Origin: DASRWT01 sp963748485
GTDB lineage: Bacteria > Methylomirabilota > Methylomirabilia > Rokubacteriales > CSP1-6
Length of the DNA: 64,000 nucleotides
Direction: 5' to 3'
Assembly: GCA_963748485.1 (NCBI GenBank)
Contig: CAVVJF010000009.1
Span: 868,001 to 932,000, forward strand
The translations under genes were made by a program, and so were the position numbers. Of this stretch, positions 25,170 through 34,014 are shown in pieces (the stretch's first letter is position 1; each line of letters opens with the position of its first letter). The notes beneath the pieces are model-generated. The model saw nothing but the letters and a program-made list of their open reading frames with translations, had not been told where the DNA came from and did no database searches.

Positions 25170-26704
25170 CCCCCCGCCCCGCCAGCCGGCGGGTAGCCCA
25201 CGGGATCGCCGAGCGCCTCGGCCACGAGAGAGTGGGCCTCCTCGAGTTTCTCGGCCTCGTGAACTGGATCGACGGCACGCCGATGCTCACCCACGTTGAG
25301 CCCTACCGCCGGCGCATCTTCGAAGCCTTCGACACGGTGGAGGCCGACGGGCGGGCCCGCTACAACCTGGGTCTGGTCGGGCGGGCCAAGAAGAACTGGA
25401 AAAGCGCCGACCTCGTGCTCAAGGGGCTGGCGGCGCTGCTCGCGAACGACTCGCCCGACGGCAACGTCGTCTACCTCCTCGCCAATGACGAAGGCCAGGC
25501 CGACGACGACCTCGCCCTAGCCAAGAAGATCGTGGCGGCCTCGCCGCTCTTGCGCGAGCGCCTCGTCGTCAAGAAGAAGGTGATCGAGCGGCGGGACTGC
25601 CGCGGGTTCTGCGCGATCCTCCCGGCGCAGGACGAGGTCGGCCAGCACGGCAAGTCGTACCGGGCCGCCCTCTTCGACGAGATCCACGGCTACCGCACGT
25701 GGGACCTGTTGGAAGCCATGCAGCTCGATCCCACGCGCCCCGACGCGCAGATGTGGGTCACGAGCTACGCCAGCATCTACCACCGACCCGGCGTGCCGCT
25801 GTTCGATCTGACCCAGCAGGGCCGCACCGGCACCGATCCGCGCCTGTACTTCTCCTGGTACGCGGCCGACTTCACTACCGATCCCGATTTCGCGACGAGC
25901 GACCCCGAGACCCGGGCGAATCCCTCGCGCGGCTCGTGGCAGGACCCGGACTATCTCGCGCAGCAACAGCGGCGCTTGCCCGCCCATAAATATCGCCGCC
26001 TGCACCTCAACCTGGGCGGCCTGCCCGAGGGCTCCGCGTTCCAGGTGGAGCCGGTCATGGACGCTATCGCCCGCGGCGTCCGCTCCCGCGCGCCCGAGTC
26101 CGGCGTGGCCTATGTCGCGTTCGTGGATATGAGCGGCGGGTCGAGCGACGACGCCGTATGCGCCATCGCCCACGCGGACGCGGCCGGGCGCCTCGTGCTC
26201 GATCGGATGCTCAACCAAGGGCCACCGCCCCCGTTCGACCCGCGGGCGGCCGTCGAACGGTTCGCGGGCGTCGTGCGCAAGTACGCTATCGGCCACGTCT
26301 ACGGCGACAAGTACGCGGGCGAAACGTTTGTGCAGGACTTCGCCCGCCACGGCCTCGGCTACGTCGCCGCCGCCGCCCCGGCCTCCACCTTGTACGAAAG
26401 CTTCGAGCCCATCGTGAATGCGCGCGAGGCGTGCCTGCTCGACGTGCCCCTGCTGGAGCAGCAGCTGCTCGGCCTAATCTGGCGCGGGGGCAAGATCGAC
26501 CATCCCGCCGGCGAGCACGACGATTGGGCGAACGCGGCCTGCGGCGCCCTGCTCGTGGCCCGAGAACTGGCCGCCGCGCCGGTCGCGCCCGAGCCGAGCG
26601 CGGCGGAGGTGGCCGCCGAGCTGGCTGGCGGCAACTTTCTCGACGAGATGGACACCCGGCTGGAGGGCGCCGAGCGGGTGCGGCGCTTTCTCCATTCGTG
26701 GTGA
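25166..26704 (+). CDS. Phage-type large terminase
   Basis: 512 aa. The ATPase part has a GRAKKNWKS (72-80) Walker A-like loop in the place of the terminase GR..GKS motif, VVYLLANDEGQADDDLALAK, and a Walker B with LFDEIHGY (169-175). The C-terminal half has a nuclease-type pattern: VAFVDMSGGSSDDAV, HVYGDKYAGE and HDDWANAACGAL supply the metal-binding aspartates. TerL packages DNA into phage heads. The family call is firm in outline, but no portal, capsid or tail gene follows, so this may be a satellite, a gene-transfer module or a prophage relic. It is full-length with no frameshift. Confidence 0.8.
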   Translation: MTPRPASRRVAHGIAERLGHERVGLLEFLGLVNWIDGTPMLTHVEPYRRRIFEAFDTVEADGRARYNLGLVGRAKKNWKSADLVLKGLAALLANDSPDGNVVYLLANDEGQADDDLALAKKIVAASPLLRERLVVKKKVIERRDCRGFCAILPAQDEVGQHGKSYRAALFDEIHGYRTWDLLEAMQLDPTRPDAQMWVTSYASIYHRPGVPLFDLTQQGRTGTDPRLYFSWYAADFTTDPDFATSDPETRANPSRGSWQDPDYLAQQQRRLPAHKYRRLHLNLGGLPEGSAFQVEPVMDAIARGVRSRAPESGVAYVAFVDMSGGSSDDAVCAIAHADAAGRLVLDRMLNQGPPPPFDPRAAVERFAGVVRKYAIGHVYGDKYAGETFVQDFARHGLGYVAAAAPASTLYESFEPIVNAREACLLDVPLLEQQLLGLIWRGGKIDHPAGEHDDWANAACGALLVARELAAAPVAPEPSAAEVAAELAGGNFLDEMDTRLEGAERVRRFLHSW

Positions 26705-26733
26705 ACCCCTAACCCGACCGAGGAGACCCCGCC

Positions 26734-26988
26734 ATGGACAAGGACCTACAGGAAGTGATCGAGCACCACGACGCGCACCATCGGCTCGCGTGCGCCCTCG
26801 ACGGGCAGCCGTATCAAACGCCCACCGAGCGTCAGAACATCGCGGGGCTCGTGGAGGCGCTGCACCACGGCGACCCGCCCACGCCCCTTCCGGCCGGGAT
26901 CGAGCAACGCCTCGCGGAAGCCCTCGGCGGCGCGCCCGCGCTGCCCGCCGGCATCGAGGCGCGCCTGGCCCGCGCCCTTCAGGGCTAA
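26734..26988 (+). CDS. Hypothetical protein downstream of the terminase
   Basis: 84 aa behind GAGGAGACCCC. Acidic and helical, with a duplicated C-terminal motif: PLPAGIEQRLAEALGG and ALPAGIEARLARALQG. No family recognised. It lies 29 nt after terL in the same direction and 11 nt before the next ORF, so it belongs to the terminase cassette. Confidence 0.6.
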   Translation: MDKDLQEVIEHHDAHHRLACALDGQPYQTPTERQNIAGLVEALHHGDPPTPLPAGIEQRLAEALGGAPALPAGIEARLARALQG

Positions 26989-26999
26989 GGAGACCCCCC

Positions 27000-27392
27000 A
27001 TGACCACCACCCCGACGACCTCCGAGACCCACGAGCCTACGGCGCCCCTAGTGGACGCGCCCGCGATCGCGCATCTCACCGTCGAGGAGTGGGAGCGCGT
27101 CGAGCACCTCGTGCCGGCCGTCGACGCGCTGCTCGGCCGCATGGCCGTCGAGGGGGTGGCGGATCCCGTTGCCGTCCTCCGCGCCGCGGTAGAAGCCGGG
27201 CGCGACGCGGCCGAGGCGCCTATCCTAGCGCTCGCTCGCCAAGTCGACCCTCAGGCGATCCGCTGGGCTCCGGACATCGAGTATCTCCGCGGCGTCAACG
27301 ATCTCGCCGACGGCGTACGGCTGCGCACCGTGATTCATGCGTGCTTGGATCGGATCGCCCGCGTCGGCGGCAGGAGAGCGCGCGGTTCGTAG
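27000..27392 (+). CDS. Hypothetical protein, terminase cassette
   Basis: 130 aa from ATG 27000 behind AAGGAGA. Begins with a Thr/Pro-rich segment, then a helical body (VEEWERVEHLVPAVDALLGRM, DPVAVLRAAVEAGRDAAE, RTVIHACLDRIARVGG). No family recognised. It is the last gene of the terminase cassette; repeat-containing non-coding DNA follows. Confidence 0.6.
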   Translation: MTTTPTTSETHEPTAPLVDAPAIAHLTVEEWERVEHLVPAVDALLGRMAVEGVADPVAVLRAAVEAGRDAAEAPILALARQVDPQAIRWAPDIEYLRGVNDLADGVRLRTVIHACLDRIARVGGRRARGS

Positions 27393-27580
27393 AGTTCTCC
27401 AGGGGTAACGCGTCGGCGCCCTGCGCAGACTGTAGCGCGCCCCATTGTGGGGACGGCTGCGCCTGATCGCCACCCTGCACGATCCCGCCGTCATCCGGAG
27501 GATCCTCGCCCACGTGGGGGTCGGCGCCTCGGGGCCGAGCCCCGGCCCCGCCCCACCGGAGCCCGGCGCTGCCGCGTCCT

Positions 27581-27715
27581 GATCCGATCTGCTCGGGGGT
27601 GCGGCGGACGCCCCGCGAGGCGCGATCAACGCTGCTCCGGCTGGTCCGTGGCCGGTTGACGGCGGCGGTGTGTCTCGCATAGCATGCCGCTCACCCGCGT
27701 CGGCTCGCTCGAGCG
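27581..27715 (+). repeat. Third repeat family, uninterrupted copy
   Basis: CTGATCCGATCTGCTCGGGG to CGGCTCGCTCGA corresponds to 8713-8792 plus 9867-9930 joined, that is, the sequence without the IS481 element. Short frame MPLTRVGSLERYEQALI at 27685-27738 opens in the repeat. Confidence 0.65.
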
Positions 27716-27736
27716 CTACGAGCAGGCGCTGATCTG

Positions 27737-27813
27737 AACCTTCGCGACCACGTCATCGTCGTCACGGGAGCCGCGTCCGCTTCAACGTGGACGGCGGCGT
27801 GTTGATGGAGTGA
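27737..27813 (+). pseudogene. SDR relic with internal deletion
   Basis: LRDHVIVVTGAA is the start of a short-chain dehydrogenase (dinucleotide-binding strand) and FNVDGGVLME with a stop is an SDR end. They are joined directly, out of frame, so nearly all of the enzyme is deleted. It lies 26 nt before an intact SDR gene. Confidence 0.55.
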
Positions 27814-27839
27814 GCGTGGGGAAGGAAGGAGACACGGAG

Positions 27840-28631
27840 ATGCGTCTGCAAGGGCGAGTGGCAGCGATCACGGGGGGTGCGCTCGGGATCGGACGCGCGA
27901 CGGCGCTCACGTTCGCCGAGGAGGGCGCGACGGTGGCGCTCTGCGACATCCAGGCCGAGGCCGTCGAGACGGTGGCCCGCGAGATCGGCACGCGCGGCGG
28001 CAAGGCGATCGCGATGGGCGTCGACGTCGGTGAGGCCAGCCAGGTGCAGGCGTTCGTCGACCGGGTGGTCGCCGAGCTCGGCCAGCTCGACGTCATGTTC
28101 GCCAACGCCGGCATCGCCCACTCGGCGCCGTTCCTCGAGCATCCCGAGGCCCAGTGGCACCGCGTGCTGCGCGTGAACCTCACCGGCGTCTTCCTCTGCT
28201 GCCAGATCGCCGCGCGCCAGATGGTGAAGCAGGGCGGCGGCCGGATCATCACCGTCGCGTCGATCAACGGCTTCCGCGGGGTCGAGAACCTCGTCGGCTA
28301 CAACGCCGCCAAGGCCGGCGTGGTGGAGCTGACGCGGACGATGGCCGTCGAGCTCGCGCACCATCACATCACGGTGAACGCGATCGCGCCCGCGCAGATC
28401 GACACTCGGCTGACGCGAACCCTGCCCGAGGAGGCGCGCCAGCGCCGGGTGCAGCGCATTCCGATGGGGCGGTTCGGCGAGCCCGAGGAGGTGGCGAAGG
28501 CCGCCCTCTTCCTCGCCTCCGACGATGCGAGCTACGTCACGGGGCACACGCTGGCCGTGGACGGCGGCTACCTGGCGGGCGGCCTGTGGTCGCGCCCCTC
28601 GACCCCGACACTGCCCCCTCGGAGCACATAG
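27840..28631 (+). CDS. Short-chain dehydrogenase/reductase
   Basis: A 263-aa classical SDR. TGGALGIG (11-18) binds NAD(P); NAG (FANAGIAH) and the catalytic Ser-Tyr-Lys (VASINGFRG..., then YNAAKAG) are all present, and YVTGHTLAVDGGYLAGG is the usual end. The substrate cannot be told. ATG 27840 follows GGAGACACGG; a GTG at 27810 is possible but adds no conserved residues. A signal-peptide gene begins immediately after its stop but is cut short. Confidence 0.9.
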   Translation: MRLQGRVAAITGGALGIGRATALTFAEEGATVALCDIQAEAVETVAREIGTRGGKAIAMGVDVGEASQVQAFVDRVVAELGQLDVMFANAGIAHSAPFLEHPEAQWHRVLRVNLTGVFLCCQIAARQMVKQGGGRIITVASINGFRGVENLVGYNAAKAGVVELTRTMAVELAHHHITVNAIAPAQIDTRLTRTLPEEARQRRVQRIPMGRFGEPEEVAKAALFLASDDASYVTGHTLAVDGGYLAGGLWSRPSTPTLPPRST

Positions 28632-28706
28632 ATGAGGCCCTTCGCTTCCGTCATCGCCAGCACGCTGCTGTGCCTCGCCATCGCGACCGCCGCGGCCGCG
28701 CGCGAC
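28632..28706 (+). pseudogene. Leader of a truncated exported protein after the SDR
   Basis: ATG directly after the SDR stop gives MRPFASVIASTLLCLAIATA, then AAARDC, a signal peptide. After about 25 codons the sequence is that of the restriction helicase on the other strand, so the gene was cut at about 28706. Confidence 0.5.
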
Positions 28707-30265
28707 TGTCGTGTCTCCAGAGTCGTAGAGCCATCCTCATTCTGCCGGTGAAAGCCCGCGATGAAGTCGTACACGAGCTTGGATGTCGACGTGTTGTTGC
28801 AGACAACGATGAAGCAGGGGGGGACAGAGATTCCCGCCTCCTCCCACAGATTGAAGGTCTTCTCGTAGTGGCCATAGAGCGCCTGGAGAGCCGTCTGGAG
28901 CCGGGTAGGAAGGGCAAGGGGATCGAGGGTGCCCGCCTTGCCGCGTCCCTTCTTCGGCATGTCCCTGCGAATGTTCTCCCACAGGTTGCGGAACATCGGC
29001 ATGTCGTCGCCAGGGATATTCTCCGCCACGGGTACGCGGGGCAGCTTTACGATGCCGCACTCGATGGCGTCCATAAGTGAGAAGTCGCTCATCGTCCATG
29101 GAAAGAGCGTCCCCTCCGCGTAGCCAGATCCTCGCAGGAAGAAGGGGGTCGCGGAGAGGTCGATCACGCGCGCCAGCCCGAGCGTACGGTTCACCGCCTC
29201 CAGACCGGAGATCCACACACGAGCCGCCTCGTTGTTCCGCTCGGCCTCCTTTCGCTCCTCGCCCTTCAGATCTTCACCTTCCTCTTCGTCCTCCTGGTAC
29301 GGTTTCTCACGGTAGCAGTGGTGCGCCTCGTCGTTCAGGGCGAGGATGTTCTTCAACCCCATGAGCTCCGGTATCACGCGCTGGAGCATCTGCCCCTCGG
29401 TTTCGAGGGTGTCAAGACGGCCGCCGACGCGTCCCTCGAGCAATGCGCGCCCGCCTTTGGAGAGCTCGATCTGTTCGCGCCGCTTGAACGCGTGGTAGTT
29501 CGTGATGACGATCTTGGCGCGATTCACATCATCCAGCATGTCGCCCGGCACCAGCTCATGACTCGCGTAGAAGCTATCGGGGTCGTTCGGCTGCAGGACG
29601 CGCAGACGATCCTTGATCGTAATCCCCGGCGTTACGACGAGAAAGCCGCGGGTGAATCGCTTGCTCTGCGGGTGTCGGACCGCATTCACGGTCTGCCATG
29701 CAATAAGCATGGCCATGACCGTGGTCTTGCCAGCACCCGTGGCGAGCTTGAGCGCAAGTCGCATCAGCTCCGGGTTGGCGTCGTTGTTGGCGTTTGTCAG
29801 ATGCGTGAGGAATCGCTTCCCCTGTGTCTCGCTCGACGCCACCTCGGTGAGCCAAATCGCGGTCTCCACCGCCTCGATCTGACAGAAGAAGGGGCGGACG
29901 CCGGTAAATTCGTGATGCCGCCAATGCTGCAGCAGCCGGGCCGTCTCGGGGGTCACTCCCCACGAGCTCGGACTACTGATACCGCGCCATTGGTCGACAC
30001 GGTGGCGCAGCTCGTTGATGATCGGCGTCGGGTCGTACTGCTGCTTGGCCGTTGACACGCCGGCCCCTTCGTCGAACACAATCCGTTCCTGCCCGGCGTC
30101 CTTCTTGTGCTTCTTCGGCTTGGGGATCGGTGTGATGAACTGGGCGGAGCGGCGCACTTCGACAATATGCCCGGTCGGCTGCCCCTGGGGATCGAGCTCC
30201 CAGTGACGCCCGGGGTGAATATAGGGAGAGTTGAGGATCGGGCGTTCAAAGAAGCCGTCGTTCAT
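28707..30265 (-). pseudogene. Type III-like restriction helicase (BPTD_3080 type), C-terminally truncated
   Basis: From MNDGFFERPILNSPY, a typical start for this family, about 515 residues of a DEAD/DEAH helicase are present: PITPIPKPKK N-terminal block, Q-like GVRPFFCQIEAVETA, motif I LATGAGKTTVMA, motif II LNDEAHHC, motif III DLSATPFF, and VVCNNTSTSKLVYDFI at the start of the second RecA domain. The rest (motif VI and the nuclease part) is missing; the frame breaks near 28740 at the junction with the SDR operon. No methyltransferase gene is adjacent. It would not restrict phage in this state. I set the start at ATG 30265; the frame is open to 30301. Confidence 0.75.
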
Positions 30266-30301
30266 GATCAGAATTTGTTGCTGTTGTTCGCGCTCAAGCA
30301 C

Positions 30302-30551
30302 GACAAAGTAAGTCTGCCACGAAGAGACAGAGAGCTTCCAGAAGGATCACGCTGCGGATCGCCATCAGGTCATGCTGCTTCGTTGCTTGTGGGTCATGGT
30401 TGTCTCGGACCACCCCGTCTCGCTATGCGACTTTGGTCGTATGAGAGGTGATCTCCACGTGGCCAAAGGCGATCGTAGCCATGGGGGCCTCGAGCGCCGC
30501 GCCGGAAGTGGGCGGTTTGTCTAGGGCGCTTCCTCCCAGGACGTCGGACGA
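30302..30551. other. Gap without recognised gene
   Basis: No convincing frame or RNA gene is seen between the helicase start and the XRE fragment. Confidence 0.4.
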
Positions 30552-30716
30552 ATGGTTAAGCCGTTGCGCGAGGCGAAAGGCATGACGCAGGCCGAGCTCG
30601 CCCAGAAGGCGAAGGTCACGCGGCCCTACATCACCATGCCCGAGCGGGGGACGCGAACCGCGCCCTCTCTGTCAGTCCTTGAGCGTGTTGCCGTAGTTCT
30701 CGCCTCCGCGGCCGGT
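30552..30716 (+). pseudogene. XRE-type helix-turn-helix fragment
   Basis: PLREAKGMTQAELAQKAKV and RPYITMPERGTRTAPSLSVLERVAVVL form the five-helix HTH_3 DNA-binding domain of Xre/Cro repressors. Immediately afterwards the frame becomes recombinase, so the regulator lost any C-terminal part. An intact small Xre of this size would end about here, hence weak function cannot be excluded. Confidence 0.6.
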
Positions 30717-31343
30717 CGATCTGCGGCAATGGACTGTGGGCGCCGATGGAGGCCGTCGATCGTGTAGTGCTCGGCGATCTCGATGCAAAGCTCTTCGCCC
30801 CCGAAGCCGTGGAGGCCGGCTTGCGCATGGCCCTGGCTGAGCTCCAGCCGTCCGAGGAGAGGGCCGCGGAGCGACTCAGCGCGCTGCGCCAGGAGTTGGC
30901 CGGCGTGGAGACCGAGCGAGCCCGCTACGCGGCCGCTATTGCGGCCGGTGTGGAGCCCGACGCCATCGCGCCTGAGCTGAATACGCGGCGGGAGCGAGCC
31001 GACCGGCTACGGAAGCAGATCGCCCTGCTGGAGGGGAACGCTCGGCCGCTCCGTGGCAGTGACGGCGAACTTAAGCGCGAGCTGCGCACGTACCTCGCGG
31101 ACTGGCGCGGGCCTGCTGCATGGCCAGCCGACCGTGGCGCGCCAAATGATCCGCAAGGTCGTGGAAGGCCGAATCATCTTCATGCCCGAAGAGGATGACG
31201 AGGGCCGGCGCTATCGCTTCACGGGGTACGCGGGTATGGAGCGACTGATCCTCGCGACGCCCGTTGCTAAAGAGGTGGTGACCCCGGCGGGATTCGCAGG
31301 AGTTAGCAGCGTGGAACTACACGGACTTATCCGCGTTGCCTAA
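30717..31343 (+). pseudogene. Serine recombinase C-terminal region (copy 6, long, frameshifted)
   Basis: RSICGNGLWAPME begins at the same residue as copy 5. A coiled coil (LGDLDAKLFAPEAVEAGLRM to ELNTRRERADRLRKQIALLE) follows, then after one extra G near 31110 the distal domain RQMIRKVVEGRIIFMPEED, RRYRFTGYAGMERLILATP and VVTPAGFAG to a stop. The 19-nt att-like core is at 31278-31296. Catalytic domain absent. Confidence 0.8.
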
Positions 31344-31380
31344 GCCGTACAAAGGTCGCGCAATGAACCGTACCCGAAGA

Positions 31381-31403
31381 GAGACCCCCATCAGGCGGGT
31401 CTC
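31381..31403 (+). terminator. Conserved hairpin behind recombinase tail
   Basis: GAGACCC (31381-31387) pairs with GGGTCTC (31397-31403). The flank after the hairpin (CTCCTCGAAGCGACCTTC) also follows copy 4 at 7.5 kb, so the hairpin is part of the mobile unit. Confidence 0.5.
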
Positions 31404-31475
31404 CTCGAAGCGACCTTCGTTGGCGTAGATCTAGTCAGGTAACTAGGGCGTGTTTGCGTGCGTAGCGACCAGGGT

Positions 31476-31874
31476 TCACGGCGCCCCTCCCGCGGCTCCT
31501 GCCGGCGGAGCGAATTCTCTCTCCAGCCTGCGACGCTCGTACTCGGAATACTCCTTGCTGCCGCCGACATAGACACAGTAGCAATTGTCGGGATCCGAGT
31601 ACATGTACACGACGTTGCCGTCCTTGGTTCGGCTCACGAGCCGATGCGGCGGTATCGACCGAAGATCCTCCTGCAGCTCAGCGGCATCCGCGGGGCGCAT
31701 GTGAAACCCCGCCGCCGCGAGCATCCGCTCCGTATCTTGTTGGATCGCCGCCGCGCATGCCGCACCGAGGAGCATCGGTACGGCCAGGAGCAGCGCTTCG
31801 GGTAAGAGCGTGAGGTGCCGTTGCAACGTGCCCTTGACCGGACTTGCTGCTCCCGGCCGGTTCGAGATCGTCAA
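31476..31874 (-). CDS. Small exported lipoprotein-like protein
   Basis: 132 aa. A hydrophobic leader LPEALLLAVPMLLGAAC with a possible lipobox Cys is followed by a conserved-looking 90-residue domain: DTERMLAAAGFHMRPADAA, LRSIPPHRLVSRTKDGNVVYMY and DPDNCYCVYVGGSKEYSEYE. Such small periplasmic proteins are common in soil proteobacteria and relatives; no function is known to me. The true start may be an internal codon closer to the leader. Confidence 0.6.
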   Translation of the reverse strand: MTISNRPGAASPVKGTLQRHLTLLPEALLLAVPMLLGAACAAAIQQDTERMLAAAGFHMRPADAAELQEDLRSIPPHRLVSRTKDGNVVYMYSDPDNCYCVYVGGSKEYSEYERRRLEREFAPPAGAAGGAP

Positions 31875-31997
31875 GCAGTTCTACCTCCTCAGACGAGGAT
31901 AGTCCCGTCGTCGTCACGAGCAATAGGGCCGCATGGCCACGGCGCTTGGGCCACGCTGAAGCCCCGGCGACGGGAAGAACACGTTGACGGGCGGCGG

Positions 31998-32187
31998 CGC
32001 TGACAACGTGGTCGGGGACGCGGGGCTATCGCCCGAGGGGTTGGTGTTTCGGGGGCAGGCGTTTCAGGCGTGCCAGATGATCCGTAAGGGTTCTGGGAAA
32101 CGGCGGCTCGTCTTCATGCCGAGGAGGATGAGGACGGGTGGCGCTACCACTTCTCAGGCCATTGCGGGTGAGGCCTTAGCCGCATGA
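31998..32187 (+). pseudogene. Serine recombinase tail remnant (copy 7)
   Basis: FRGQAFQACQMIRK, then RRLVFMPRRMR corresponds to the RGQP.xARQMIRKvxegRLIFMPeED block of the other tails, followed by a degenerate SQAIAG for the FTGHAG motif. Several frame slips; no att-like core is recognisable at its end. Confidence 0.55.
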
Positions 32188-32363
32188 AGCCACCGACACG
32201 GACGGATCAGCTATGACACAGGTGAATTTCCGACCCTCCTCCATGTCCTCGCTCGGACGGATGAGCTGCTCGCATCCGTTTCGATCCGTGGCTTTCGGCG
32301 CGGCGCATCTGGTCGCGGCGGTCGCGAGTCTCGCAGCCCGAGCCCGCTGATCGACGCTGGACC

Positions 32364-32401
32364 GGCGGCCTCCTTCGCCCACGTGGGCGAAGGAGGCCGC
32401 C
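32364..32401. terminator. Perfect 38-nt palindrome
   Basis: GGCGGCCTCCTTCGCCCAC is followed immediately by its exact reverse complement GTGGGCGAAGGAGGCCGCC, then CATTTAG. It lies 8 nt past the stop of the gene ending at 32410, so it is most likely the terminator of that operon, although a perfect palindrome with no loop could also be a protein site. Confidence 0.6.
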
Positions 32402-32409
32402 ATTTAGTG

Positions 32410-32775
32410 CTATCGGGCCTTGACCTTGACGTCTTGTGCGACCATTTTGCCGTCGCGAGCCATGTAGTTGACGGTGACCGCGTCACCCTCCCGAAGCTCG
32501 GTAACAGCCCGCGTCTTGCCGTCGGCGTCGATGCGAGTACTTCCATCGAACGCGAATGTCCACTCCCGGTCCTTCTGACCTTCCTCGTGCCCGATAACGA
32601 CAAGCCCCTTGTCAGTGGCAGTCTTCACCGAGCCCGTGACACTTCGCATGCCCATCTTCGGCGTCTCCTCGCGTGCCGGGGCCGGGCCCGGCTTTGCCCC
32701 TGGCTGCTGCCCAAGGGCTGGCGAGGCCCACCACACGAGCGCTAGAGCCAATGCCCCTACAATTGCGCGACGCAT
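32410..32775 (-). CDS. Exported DUF5666-like protein
   Basis: A 121-aa protein with signal peptide MRRAIVGALALALVWWASPALG. The mature part, after a Pro/Ala linker, is a small beta barrel: RSVTGSVKTATDKGLVVIG, REWTFAFDGSTRI, LREGDAVTVNYMARDGKMVAQDVKV, resembling the OB-like repeats of DUF5666 proteins. Role unknown; periplasmic. It starts 4 nt after the stop of the gene at 32780, so they form an operon read leftward. Confidence 0.7.
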   Translation of the reverse strand: MRRAIVGALALALVWWASPALGQQPGAKPGPAPAREETPKMGMRSVTGSVKTATDKGLVVIGHEEGQKDREWTFAFDGSTRIDADGKTRAVTELREGDAVTVNYMARDGKMVAQDVKVKAR

Positions 32776-32779
32776 GGCG

Positions 32780-33307
32780 TTAGCGATCTCGGCGAATCGT
32801 CGCCGTGCGATCGCCGCCCCACTGCTGATCGAAGTACTCGCGGTCCTCTGGCGTCCGAGGCTTCACTCCCATGAGAATGCCGCCCTCTTTCAGCCCACTT
32901 TCGTACTCCTTGACGCGCTCTTCTGGAATACCCGCGCCCACCAGGGCACCGATTCCGCCTCCTACGACAGCCCCGGCCCCAGCGCCTGCCAGTGCGGCCG
33001 CAATTGGCCCTGCGACAAGCAGGCCCAGACCCGGTACGGCGATTGTTGCCGCCGCCGCGATAGCCGCAAGAGCACCTCCGGTGACCGCGCCGACGCCGCC
33101 CCCTACTCCCGCGCCCTCAAGGGCTTTGTTCCCGAGTTCGGTGGTTGCGCCAGTGCCAAAGTGTCGCTTCCGACCCTCTTCCGTCATCACCACGTTGATA
33201 TCTCTCGCGTCGTAACCACGTGCGAGGGTCGCCTCATACTCACGCTCGGCACTGTCGCGGTCCGTGAAGAGCCGCGTTGCGAGATACTCCTTGTCCTTGT
33301 CAGCCAT
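32780..33307 (-). CDS. General stress protein 17M-like with glycine-zipper
   Basis: 175 aa from ATG 33307 behind GAAGGAGAAG. The N-terminal part (ATRLFTDRDSAEREYEATLARGYDARDINVVM) resembles YflT/DUF1269-type general stress proteins. A central glycine-rich zipper (GVGGGVGAVTGGALAAIAAAATI, AGAGAGAVVGGGIGALVGAG) could insert in a membrane or oligomerise. The C-terminal YESGLKEGGILMGV is conserved in such proteins. Stress-related role is inferred by family. Confidence 0.7.
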   Translation of the reverse strand: MADKDKEYLATRLFTDRDSAEREYEATLARGYDARDINVVMTEEGRKRHFGTGATTELGNKALEGAGVGGGVGAVTGGALAAIAAAATIAVPGLGLLVAGPIAAALAGAGAGAVVGGGIGALVGAGIPEERVKEYESGLKEGGILMGVKPRTPEDREYFDQQWGGDRTATIRRDR

Positions 33308-33357
33308 GGTCTTCTCCTTCGGGTGGCACCCGATGATTGAGGTTGTTTGAACGTGTC

Positions 33358-34014
33358 CTACACTGCGCATACGCCGTGCCGTTGCCCGATACGTGGTAAC
33401 CGAGATCCGGGCGGCGACAGCGTCATGGTCCGAGCCAGGGCCGAGGCTAGGTCCGGATCGGTCGCCAAGTCGTGTAAGGTCCGGGCAAGCGCTGTCTCCA
33501 GGACCTCCCGCCATTCGCTCTCGTCGGGCTCGTCGACCTCTCGCCTCTTGATTCCGACGTATCGTCGGGTCAGAAGGGTCTCGGCCGTGTGCCCGTCGGC
33601 GACCGTCATTGCGATGACGACTTTCCCGACATACTGCAGCCTTGAGTGCCCATCGACGACATCGAGCCAGAACGCCTCCACGGCCACCGTGAGAACCACG
33701 TCGGGTCGCTCAGACACGACGATGTGGCGATTCTTGCTCAACTCGATGCCGAGCGCCTCCTGCACGATCTCGGTGACGGGTCGCCTCGTGACGATGTCCC
33801 CGCCGCTCCTTGGCCTTGTCCCGACGCGCGCCGTCTCCATCCGGCGATCGACAACGGTGCTGATCTGCACCCGCCTCGGGGCCGCTGACGAAAGCAGGGC
33901 TCGGTTCGCTTCCTGCTCGGAATAGCGGACATCGAGTGTGCTCGTGGTCCCGCACCCGTTCAGCGCCAACCCGGCGAGGATGATCGTGACGCAAGCGAGC
34001 CGTCGCGGTGTCAC
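33358..34014 (-). CDS. YajG-like lipoprotein
   Basis: 218 aa. Leader MTPRRLACVTIILAGLAL with lipobox LNGC. The mature domain (VQISTVVDRRM..., VTEIVQEALGIELSKNRHIV, VVLTVAVEAFWLDVVDGHS, VGKVVIAMTVADG) follows the YajG/DUF pattern of outer-membrane lipoproteins: a strand-rich domain that binds something periplasmic. Its start overlaps the stop of the next upstream gene by 4 nt (ATGA-type), so it is translated in an operon. Confidence 0.7.
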   Translation of the reverse strand: MTPRRLACVTIILAGLALNGCGTTSTLDVRYSEQEANRALLSSAAPRRVQISTVVDRRMETARVGTRPRSGGDIVTRRPVTEIVQEALGIELSKNRHIVVSERPDVVLTVAVEAFWLDVVDGHSRLQYVGKVVIAMTVADGHTAETLLTRRYVGIKRREVDEPDESEWREVLETALARTLHDLATDPDLASALARTMTLSPPGSRLPRIGQRHGVCAV

